A DNA stretch of 64,000 bases from Isoetes taiwanensis (taxonomy: Eukaryota; Streptophyta; Lycopodiopsida; Isoetales; Isoetaceae). The stretch lies in the NCBI GenBank assembly GCA_021234155.1, contig JAJEKV010000049.1, positions 10,890,292 through 10,954,291 on the forward strand, read 5' to 3'. The notes beneath the pieces are model-generated. The model searched no databases. It saw nothing but the letters and a program-made list of their open reading frames with translations, and was not told where the DNA came from. This document shows positions 49,224 through 59,000 of the stretch, one piece after another (positions within the stretch are counted from its first letter, which is position 1; each line of letters begins with the position of its first letter). The translations under genes were made by a program, and so were the position numbers.

Positions 49224-50650
49224 CGTATCAGAAGAGCAACTGCCGGTTTCAAAATACCTGTTGTGGCAGCACAGAGTATAAAAGAATTCCGATCTGTTGG
49301 CAAAACTGCCCGATCTGTTGTGGCAACACAGACTCTGATTGAAAAATGTGAAGGAGAGCAGCAACATGGGAATTACCTGAGGAGTTTTAAGCGAAAAGGA
49401 GAAGCATAGTCCAGTGGAGCTGCGGCATCATGGCCACAGTTGCGACGAATTCATACGCAGAGCACCAGATCATGCCTTGCATCAGAAGCCTTGTGATCTT
49501 CATCATCATCGCGCCTTAGGCACTGCGCAACCACTGCCGGATCCATATCGCATATATTAGGAAATCCAGCAATTTGTTGTAGAGCAAGATCCATCTACCC
49601 ATTTTGTATTTCCTTTTGTGCTTTCTCTCGCAACTGTTTGGTCGATCCATGGCTTCCCCTTTAATCCTATCATGCTACAGATGTGGGCTTTGGATTCCTG
49701 ATGTAAAATCATTTTGAGAAACTACGAAAACACCGCGTGTTTGATGGATCGATTGCTTTTGATGCCCGCGAGAAAACACAAAGAAAAACACAAGAGCAAG
49801 TTCCATGGCGTGCTCAGATCCAAATTTACGACCACCAATTTAGCCACAGGTATGCCTCCTTATTCCCCTTTCTCTCATCACAACATAATCTATTTGCATT
49901 CTTTGATTTGCAGGCATGTTTGTGGAGGCTCCTATTGATCGGATCATTCCGATCTCACCCATTCCGTGTCTTTTCAAAGAAAATTTGGCCCTCGCCTTCC
50001 ATAGCCTACGCCACGCCTTCCGACTATTCTCGATGGATCGAAGACCCACCATCTCTGCAAGATGGTGCCTGGAAGTGCTCCTTCATGAAGCCCTTTAAAA
50101 AACACGACCATCTCCGGCTCTTAAGAGCCCTCTTTTCCTTTGGGCGGAAGAAAAAATGGCACAGATCGACGAATTTGCCATAACTCTGTCGCTGCTTCAA
50201 AAAAAATGCCGGATTTGGATTTGGATTTGGATTTGGATCGCCTCCTCTTCTTCTGGATTCGGCGCCTCCAGATCTGTAGTATCGGAATCTTTGGAGCCGC
50301 CATAGCATCTTTGAGTTACTTGTTTTCTACCTTCTTTGCTATTTATTTCTTTTTTCTTATTATTTAGGTTCATTTTGGCCTTGCGTTTTTTAGGCCTTAT
50401 GCCTTATGCCTTCTCGACTTGTGAGTCGAGAAGGTTGAGAATAATAGTATTTAATTTAATACTAGTCGGCTTATTGATCCAGTCGGCTTGCCCATTCTAA
50501 GCCTCATGAGCTTGTAAGAAAATTTTGTTGTCATTATATTTAATATAATAATAATTTAGTTTATTAATGTATTTTTAATATTTATTTATTAATAAAGCTA
50601 TAGTTATTAATACTTATATATTTATTCATATTTATTATTATTATTATTAT
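49224..50650. other. Unassigned; weak exon, microsatellites
   Basis: An ATG at 49744 on plus opens a short basic frame (ARKHKEKHKSKFHG) ending at a gtatgc donor near 49851, possibly a first exon with GC-rich upstream DNA. A (GGATTT)n repeat lies at 50214-50238 and (TTA)n at about 50633-50655. The hairpin copy at 50410-50430 matches the array at 47.9 kb. Nothing firmer can be said. Confidence 0.3.
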
Positions 50651-51062
50651 TATTGTTTATTTTATTTATTATTTTGGAAAGGGTGGGGGGAGACCCTTGC
50701 CCCCCTTTGCCCCTCCCTCTCCTCTTTTTTATTTATTATTCGGAAAGGTTGGGGGGAGACCCTTGCCCCCCTTTGCCCCAACCTCTCCTCTTTTGCCCCT
50801 TTTGCTCTTCTCTACCCTCCCCTCCTCGTTTGCCTCTTTGCTCTCTCTCCCCCTGCCCCTTCCCTCCCCCCTCCCCCTTTCCCTCCTCCTCCTTCCAGCG
50901 TATCCCTCCCCCGCCCTCCTTTTGCCCTTTTTCTCCCTCTCCCTCCTCTTCTTCCAACTTAGCGCCTTCCCCTCTTCTTCCAACTTAGCCCCTTCCCCTC
51001 TTCAACCTATGGCCCCTCCCTCCTTCTCCTCCTACCCTTCTCCTTATCAAGGTGTGCCCCAT
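50651..51062. repeat. Pyrimidine-rich (C/T) low-complexity tract
   Basis: Nearly all C and T from 50770 to 51010, preceded by a ~65-bp duplication (GAAAGGKTGGGGGGAGACCC at 50677 and 50742). Pro/Leu/Ser frames on plus and Glu/Gly/Lys/Arg frames on minus follow from composition only. Confidence 0.8.
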
Positions 51063-51542
51063 CTCCCTCCCCCTGAGATTCGAGAAAAATTTCCAAAATT
51101 CCCAAAATTCGAGATTTGTCCCACTTTAATTAAATACGACTTTGATTGTTTCCATTCATAAAAAAAGCTTATACATTACTTATGTCTATCCTGAGGACGT
51201 GACAGTTTGATGCAACCATTTGCATCATTATCTGCACCATTAACGTCGTTTTCTCTTTGTTTGGCTCGGTGAGCCATTCTACCAGTCATTCCCCGCAGGG
51301 AACGCCAGATGTTAGTGCAATCAGAAGCTCCTTTTCACTCATCTTTGCCACGATGGTGAAGGGAGGGTTCTCAGCGGGAGAAGCAGGGGGGTTGCTGGAG
51401 GTGTCTTCCCTTGGAGGAGGAGGAGGATTACTACTAGAAGGAACATATCGCGCGAAGGTGGTCTTTAACTGCCGGACCATTACAGCAAGATAGGCAAGAA
51501 CACTCAAAAGATAAGAATAACAGCAGCTACTGATGGATCCAC

Positions 51543-52187
51543 TTATAACGTGGATGTAGGGTTAGGGTTAGGGTTAGGGTTCGTATTTGGCACCAGCACC
51601 ATGCCACGACATGCATGTTGGACGCACAAGCACAGGTCGTCGTTTAACGATGTTATGATCATTAAACGTCGTTGAACGACGTCTTGATCATCTGACGTGG
51701 GCATCTGAGGGGGCATCTGACTCGCAGGCTCGAAGGTGCTCGACGGTGATTTCCTCCACCCAGCCTCCCGAAGCATGGAATCCAAGCCCTCCGGCGTGGT
51801 GTCTGTTTCCCCAAGGAATTCATGTACGAGCACTTCCCGCATGCCCTGGTTGGTCTGGTGCAACTTTTGAAAGTAGGGCTTCAGCAAATGTTTCCCTTCC
51901 CAAAGGACCCTATCCTCTAGCATACGGGCCAAGCACAACGAGCTCACCATGCATTTCTTCAGGCATTCGAGCCTGTATTGAGGGAAGGTCCCGGCCTCCC
52001 AGTAATGCGAGCGAGGTCTTTCTTGCCCCCTATCACGCAGCTTTGTCATGGCTTGCTTGAACTCTGGCCTTTCTTGGGTTAGGTTCGTCTCTAGCCACTC
52101 AGACTGGAGGCAGTTCAGGTGCTCCAGCAGCGCCTGCACGGCCTCTGGTGCGGCATCAAGCGGGCATGCATCAGGAGAAGCGGCCAT
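51543..52187 (-). CDS. Orphan 214-residue ORF with TATA box and C-rich leader
   Basis: The best start is ATG at 52187-52185 in a strong plant context (GCCATGGC); longer open sequence upstream lacks an ATG. A TATATATT box at 52314-52307 and a CT/CCG-rich leader (52210-52290) fit a plant promoter and 5' UTR. The protein opens MAASPDACPLDAAPEAVQAL, is mainly helical (QSEWLETNLTQERPEFKQAM; LLKPYFQKLHQTNQGMREVL) and lacks TM segments. I recognise no domain. Its last ~45 codons are odd: they run through ACGTCGTT palindromes and GGCATGGTGCTG, the same sequence as the 45.1-kb satellite monomer, and end in NPNPNPNP from a TTAGGG-type repeat. The true C terminus may therefore have been replaced. Confidence 0.45.
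   Translation of the reverse strand: MAASPDACPLDAAPEAVQALLEHLNCLQSEWLETNLTQERPEFKQAMTKLRDRGQERPRSHYWEAGTFPQYRLECLKKCMVSSLCLARMLEDRVLWEGKHLLKPYFQKLHQTNQGMREVLVHEFLGETDTTPEGLDSMLREAGWRKSPSSTFEPASQMPPQMPTSDDQDVVQRRLMIITSLNDDLCLCVQHACRGMVLVPNTNPNPNPNPTSTL
51557..51581. repeat. Short TTAGGG-type repeat, about four units
   Basis: TAGGG followed by three TTAGGG units. Plant telomeres are usually TTTAGGG. This is an isolated interstitial tract within the 3' end of the minus-strand ORF. Confidence 0.9.
51633..51690. repeat. ACGTCG palindromes related to the 45.1-kb satellite
   Basis: GTCGTCG-TTTAA-CGATG and ACGTCG-TTGAA-CGACGTC lie about 30 bp apart. They have the same arms as the 45.1-kb junctions, with cores TTTAA and TTGAA. 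Further ACGTCG copies occur at 52337-52345 and 52360-52367. Confidence 0.75.
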
Positions 52188-52306
52188 GGCAGATGCAGGT
52201 GAGGACCTCTGACGAAGGAGGAGGAGGAGGAAGCTGGAGAGCGGAGGAGCAGAGGACGGAGGACGGAGGACGGAGGGCGGCGGAGAAGCTGGAGGACTAA
52301 TAGGGC

Positions 52307-52314
52307 AATATATA
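52307..52314 (-). promoter_or_regulatory. TATA box of the 52187 minus-strand ORF
   Basis: TATATATT on minus, about 120 bp before the ATG, followed by a pyrimidine-rich leader as in many plant promoters. Confidence 0.45.
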
Positions 52315-52643
52315 TGCGAAAACAAAACAAATTTCGTACGACGTCGCAATTGCCGAGAACGTCGTTAAAGGTGTTAAAGAAGTATGTGATTGGTGAGAAG
52401 GCACTGACCAAATTGCTAGGAACCAGTGAGCTGCCTAGCATGATGAGGGTGCTTCTTGAAAAGATGGTCAGGGTTTGGAAGCACCACAGGAAAAACAACA
52501 TTAACATGATACTAGCGTCGACATGGCTGACGCCAGACATACTTGACATGGAGCTATGGTTCAAAGGGGATGGACAAGTGGAGGACTTCACGATGGAAAC
52601 CATAAACCAAGCTCGTGAGGAGTATGCTGAATTGTTCAAGTGA
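52314..52643 (+). CDS. Orphan 109-codon ORF or last exon
   Basis: The frame is open from ATG 52314 (inside the TATA box of the opposite gene) to TGA 52641-52643, followed by AATAAAC at 52653 as a possible polyadenylation signal. The likely real part is the second half, MRVLLEKMVRVWKHHRKNNI and LDMELWFKGDGQVEDF, Trp-containing and well balanced. The first ~20 codons are ACGTCG repeat DNA, so the start is doubtful and the segment may be a terminal exon. No family is recognised. Confidence 0.33.
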   Translation: MRKQNKFRTTSQLPRTSLKVLKKYVIGEKALTKLLGTSELPSMMRVLLEKMVRVWKHHRKNNINMILASTWLTPDILDMELWFKGDGQVEDFTMETINQAREEYAELFK

Positions 52644-53051
52644 TCTTTTGTTCAATAAACCTATGTTGTACATTGTTATATTTTCTCTTGGGTACAATCT
52701 AGCATTGATACATGCATGAACATGATCTGAAGGATTCTTGAAGATATTTTGCATTCTTCCTTTGGATCCCGCCTTCTTGATTCGATTTGCCATTTGAGCT
52801 GAGGTTTTACGTGACATTTCGACTTGGATCGGTAGAACCAAATTTTCCGAGATTATTTGTGGTTTGGACTCTCCTATAGCTCTTACAAATGGGACACTTC
52901 CATGTTCTAAATCTTTCAAATGCACATTCTTAGAAGTTTGTGATGGACAGTCAGCTTGGATTTTTTCTCCAACCTGACTGATAGAAGCAGCCACTAAATT
53001 TATGTTTCTTTGTGGCTTGAAGTCAACTGCATCTTCCAAATCTTCCAAATC
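52644..53051 (-). pseudogene. Exon of an unknown gene, cut by the satellite boundary
   Basis: On minus the frame is open from the satellite edge (about 53051) to beyond 52700 with no ATG at the start. It reads DLEDAVDFKPQRNINLVAAS, then ISENLVLPIQVEMSRKTSAQ and a basic end RIKKAGSKGRMQNIFKNP. The composition is protein-like, unlike the satellite. The formal stop at 52554 overlaps the opposite ORF, so the true exon probably ends near 52.7 kb. The upstream part of the gene is absent, replaced by the array. Confidence 0.33.
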
Positions 53052-56000
53052 AGCTCGGTTGCCTCAGCGGGCTGCCCCTCGACGGGTTCTAATGCTAACC
53101 CTTTGACCTAGACCTTCTCCGAAAATTCCGAAAATTGGGCCGTGTGCTGGAGATGAATTAGGGATCCAGCTGGCAAAAAATCAGAATTTATTTTCGTGCA
53201 ATGCATTAATTACGAATTTATGAGTGTGTTGCCACTGCAAAAGCGCCCCCCGACTTCTAATTGCCACATCGGGAGGAGGACAGGTCCAAACTCCGTTCCG
53301 TCAGTTCCCCTTGCTATGCGTTCTCGGCCGCAGCTTCTCGGCCACTTTCCAACTGCAACAGACCAGGACTCGGCCCCCAAAACGTAAACACTTCTAGAGC
53401 CTGGCAACCCACAAGGTTTACGTTTCGGAGGCCCTCTCCTTGTCAGATTCGGCCGGGACCTTGCGACATGTCTTGAAGTGGAGTTGGGGTGTGACCCTAA
53501 AATCCCTCCGGAAGCTGCTTGCCCCAAATTTCCTCTCCCCAAGGCCCTGGGGAAGGACGGGCAACCTCCCCTCTCCGGAACCACGATTTGGCTCTGCCAA
53601 TGGACTCAGAACGTTGGCATTGCCCTGGGGACCAAGTTCCGTGGCCAGAAGACCAGGACTCGGCCCCCAAAACGTAAACCCTTCTAGAGCCTGGCAACCC
53701 ACAAGGTTTACGTTTCGGAGGCCCTCTCCTTGTCAGATTCGGCCGGGACTTTGCGCCATGTCTTGAAGTGGAGTTGGGGTGTTGGCCTTGAGCGGACACT
53801 AAAATCCCTCCTAAGCCGCTTGCCCGAATTTCCTCTCCCCAAGGCCCCCGGAGAAGGACGGGCAACCTCCCCTCACGGAACATGATTTGGCTCGCCAATG
53901 GACTCGGAGCAGCGCCGACATTGCCACGGGGACCAATTTCCGTGGCGAAGACCAGGACTCGGCCCCCAAAACGTAAACCCTTCTAGAGCCTGGCAACCCA
54001 CAGGGTTTACGTTTCGGAGGCTCTCTCCTTGTCAGCTTCGGCCGGGACCTTGCGCCGTGTCTTGAAGTGGAGTTGGGGTGTTGACGCCAGAGCGCGGACC
54101 CTAAAATCCCTCCGGAAGCTGCTTGCCCCAAATTTCCTCTCCCCAAGGCCCTGGGGACGGACGGGCGACCTCCCCTCTCCGGAATCGCGATTTGGCTCTG
54201 CCAATGGACTCAGAACGTCGACATTGCCCTGGGGACCAAGTTCCGTGGCCAGAAGACCACCCGACCTCCAAGAAGCGCCAAAGTAGCTCACTTCCATCAC
54301 ACTCGTGGTCAATTGGCCTAGGATGTGGATGCGGGATACTGGCGTGGAGGGCGTGAGTGTTTCCTTCTTTCGCAAAACCGACCTTGTAACTTGCTCCCTA
54401 GGGTAATTTCGCCATTCCGGACGATTTGGCAGGGTCGATTTGCCATTCCGGAGCCTCCCCGGTGCCCGAACGACAAAACACTGCGGTTTCTACAAGGCCG
54501 ACCTCAGGACGCCCCGCGGTTTGACAAGTTCTCCCGGACCGATCTGGAATCTTTTGGGCCTTCCCGAAGAGGGGCCCCTGAACGGAGGATCCAACGGTCG
54601 GATAGGGGAACCGGGCTCCGGGAGGGTGGTCATTAGCGTGCAGCCCCCCGGGGCTCTTGGGGTCCGGACTCTCCCCTCTTGTGAGGGATCCCTGCAAGGT
54701 CCTGGCCTCGTTTGACTTGGGGAAGGGTGCCAGCTCGGTTGCCCTGCAACGGGCTGCCCCGACCGTTCTAATGCTAACCCTTTGACCTAGACCTTCTCCG
54801 AAAATTCCGAAAATTGGGCCGTGTGCTGGAGATGAATTAGGAAAACAGCTGGCAAAAAATCAGAATTTATTTTCGTACAATGCATTAATTGCGAATTTAT
54901 GAATGTCTTGCCACTGCAAAAGCGCCCCCCGACTTCTACTTGCCACATCGGGAGGAGGACAGACCCAAACTCCGCTCCGTCAGTTCCCCTTGCTCCGTAT
55001 TCTCGGCTGCGGCTTCGGCCCGGGTCCCAAGTGCAACGGACCAAGTCTCGGCCCCTAAAACGCAAACCCTTCTAGAACACGGCAACCCACAGGGGTTTCG
55101 TTTTTGGGCGCCCTCTCCTTGTCGGTCGGCGGGACCTTGCGGCGTGACTTGACGTGGAGTGGGGGTGTGGGCCGCCGAGCACGGACCCTAAAATCCCCCG
55201 AAGCTGCTTGCCCCGAATTTCCTCTCCCCAAGGCCACCGGGGCCGGGCCAGGCGACCTCCCTCTCCGGAATCGCGATCTGCTCTTGCCAATGGACTCGAG
55301 CGTCAACATTGCCCCGGGGACCAAGTTCCGTGGCGAGAAGACCACCCGACCTCCAAGAAGCGCCAAAGTAGCTCACTTCCATCACACTTTCGTGGTCAAT
55401 TGGCCTAGGATGTGGATGCGGGATCTTGGCGTGGAGGCGTGAGTGTTTCCTTCTTTTCATAAAACCGACCTTGTAACTTGCTCCCTAGGGTAATTTAGCC
55501 ATTCCTGACGATTTGGCAGGGTCGATTTGCCATTCGGAGCCTCCCGGTGCCCGAACGACAAAACAACTGCCCGGTTTCTACAAGGCCGACCTCGGGGCCC
55601 AGCGGTTTGACAAGTTCTCCGGACCGATCTGGAATCTTTTTGGGCCTTCCCGGCAGGGGCCCCCGAGCGGAGGATCCAATGGTGGGATAGGGGAACCGGG
55701 CTCCCGGGAGGGTGGTCATTAGCGTCAAACCCGGGAGCGCTGCCGGAAGGGGCTGCCTCGGGAACTTTTTGGATCCCGCCTCTTGGGGTCCTGGACTCTC
55801 CCCTCTTGTGAGGGATCCCCGCAAGGTCCCGGCCTCGTTTGACTTGGGGAAGGGTGCCCGGCTGGTTGCCCGCAACGGGCTGCCCCGACCGTTCTAATGC
55901 TAACCCTTTGACCTAGACCTTCTCCAAAAATTCGAAAATTGGGCCGTCTGCTGGAGATGAATTAGGAAAACAAACCGGCAAAAAAATCAGAATTTATTTA

Positions 56001-59000
56001 TTTTCGTACAATGCATTAATGCGAATTTATGAATGTCTTGCCAGCGCAAAAGCCCCCCGACTTCTACTTGCCACGCCGGGAGGAGGACAGACCCAAACTC
56101 CGCTCGTCGGTTCCCTTGCTCGTATTCTCGGCTGCGGCTTCTCGGCCAGTCCCAAGTGCAGCGGACCAAGTCTCCGGCCCCAAAAGCGCCAAACCCTTAG
56201 AACACGGCAACCCGCGGGGTTTCGTTTTGGAGGCCCTCTCCTTGTCGGTCGGCGGGACCTTGCTTGGCGTGACTTGGCGTGGAGTGGAGGTGTTGGCCCT
56301 TGGAAACACGGACCTAAAATCCCGGAAGCTTGCCCCGAATTTCCTCTCCCAAGGCCACGGGGCCGGACCGGGCGACCTCCCTCTCGGAATCGTAATCTGG
56401 CTCTGCCAATGGACTCGAGCGTCGACATTGCCACGGGGACCAAGTTCCGTGGCCAGAAGACCACCCGACCTCAAAAAGCGCCAAAGTAGCTCACTTCCAT
56501 CACACTCGTGGGTCAATTGGCCTAGGATGTGGATGCGGGATACCGTGGGAGGCGTAAGTGTTTCCTTCTTTATAAAACCGACCTTGTAACTTGCTCCCTA
56601 GGGTAATTTCGCCATTCGGACGATTTGGCGGGTCGATTTGCCATTCGGAGCCTCCCCGGTGCGAACGACAAAACAACTGCGGTTTCTACAAGGCCGACCT
56701 CGGGGGCGCCCAGCGGTTTGACAAGTTCTCCCCGGACCGTCCGGAATCTTTTGGGCCTTCCCCGAAGGGGCCTGACGGAGGGGATCCAACGGTCGGATAG
56801 GGGAACCGGGCTCCGGGAGGGTGGTCATTAGCGTGCGGCCCCCCGGGGGAGCGCTGCCAGGAAGGGCTGCCTCGGGAACTTTTTTGGATCCCGCCTCCTG
56901 GGGTCCGGACTCTCCCCTCTTGTGAGGGATCCCTGCAAGGTCCTGGCCTCGTTTGACTTGGGGAAGGGTGCCAGCTCGGTTGCCCCGCAACGGGCTGCCC
57001 CGACCGTTCTAATGCTAACCCTTTGACCTAGACCTTCTCCGAAAATTCCGAAAATTGGGCTGTGTGCTGGAGATGAATTAGGAAAACAGTGGCACAAAAT
57101 CGAATTTATTTTCGTACAATGCATTAATTGCGAATTTATGAATGTCTTGCCATCGCAAAAGCGCCCCGACTTCTACTTGCCACATCGGGAGGAGGACAGA
57201 CCAAACTCCGCTCCGTCGGTTCCCTTGCTCCAAAAAAATCAGTATTCTCTGGCCAGCTTCCGGCCCGGGTCCCAAGTGCAACGGACCAAGTCTCGGCCCC
57301 AAAACGCAAACCCTTCTAGAACACGGCAACCCACGGGGTTTTACGTTTTGGAGGCCCTCTCCTTGTCGGTCGGCGGGACCTTGGCGTGACTTGGCGTGGA
57401 GTGGGGGGTGTTGGCCTTGAGCACGGACCCTAAAATCCCAGGAAGCTGCTTGCCCCGAATTTCCTCTCCCCAAGGCCACGGGGGCCGGACCCAGGCGACC
57501 TCCCCTCTCCGGGAATCGCGATCGGCTCTCGCCAATGGACTCGAACGTCAACATTGCCCCGGGGACCAAGTTCCGTGGCGAGAAGACCACCTGACCTCCA
57601 AGAAGCGCAAAGTAGCTCACTTCCATCACACTCGTGGTCAATTGGCCTAGGATGTGGATGCGGGATCTTTGGCGTGGAGGGCGTGAGTGTTTCCTTCTTT
57701 TCATAAAACCGACCTTGTAACTTGCTCCCTAGGGTAATTTCGCCATTCCGACGATTTGGCGGGGTCGATTTGCCATTAGAGCCTCCCCGGTGCCCCCAAC
57801 GACAAAACACTGCGGTTTCTACAAGGCCGACCTCGGGGCGCCCGCGGTTTGACAAGTTCTCCGGGCCGACTGGAATCTTTTGGCCCTTCCCCAAGAGGGG
57901 CCCTGAATGGAGGATCCAACGGTCGGATAGGGGAACCGGGCTCGAAGGTGGTCATTAGCGTCAGCCCCCTGGGAGCCCGCCAGAAGGGGCTGCCTCGGGG
58001 ACTTTTTTGATCCCGCCTCTTGGGGTCCCGGACTCTCCCCTCTTGTGAGGGATCCCCAAGGTCCCCGCCTCGTTTGACTTGGGGAAGGGTGCCACCTCGG
58101 TTGCCCGCAAGCGGGCTGCCCCGACCGCTCTAATGCTAACCCTTTGACCTAGACCTTCTCAGAAAATTCCGAAAATTGGGCCATGTCTTTGGAGATGAAT
58201 TAGGAAAACAAATTGGCAAAAATCGTAATTTATTTTCGTACAATGCATTAATTGTGAATTTATGAATGTCTTGCCACTGCAAAAGCGCCCCCGACTTCTA
58301 CTTGCCACGTCGGAGGAGGATGACCCAAACTCCGCTCCATCGGTTCCCTTGCTCCGTATTCTCTGGCCAGCGGCTTCTCGGCCAGTCCCAAGTGCAACGG
58401 ACCAAGTCTCGACCCCCAAAACGCCAAACCCTTCTAGAACCCGGCAACCCACGGGGTTTACGTTTTGAGGCCCTCTCCTTGTCGATTCGGCGGGACCTTT
58501 GGCGCCGTGACTTGACGTGGAGTGGGGGTGTTGACCTTGAGCACGGACCCTAAAATCCCCCTAAGCTTGCCCCCAAATTTCCTCTCCCCAAGGCCACAGG
58601 GGCCGGACGAGGCGACCTCCCTCTCAGGAATCGCAATCGGCTCTGCCAATGGACTCGAAACGTCGACATTGCCACAGGGACCAAGTTCCGTGGCGAAGAC
58701 CACCCGACCTCAAGAAGCGCCAAAGTAGCTCACTTCCATCACACTCGTGGTCAATTGGCCTAGGATAATTGTCGTGGAGGCGTAAGTGTTTCCTTCTTTA
58801 CGCCAAAACCGACCTTGTAACTTGCTCCCTAGGGTAATTTTAGCCATTCGGACGATAGGGCAGGGGTCGATTTGCCATTCGAACCTCCCGGTGCCCGAAC
58901 GACAAAACAATGTGGTTTTCTACAAAGGCCGACCTCGGGGCGCCCAGCGGTTTGACAAGTTCTCCCGGACCGATCTGGAATCTTTTGGGCCTTCCCGAAG

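Noticed and set aside
50653-51161. Pro/Leu-rich 111- and 154-codon frames
   Set aside because: Produced by a C/T-only tract; the opposite strand is equally open.
51557-51581. A true telomere
   Set aside because: Only about four units, internal in the window, and the plant repeat is normally TTTAGGG.
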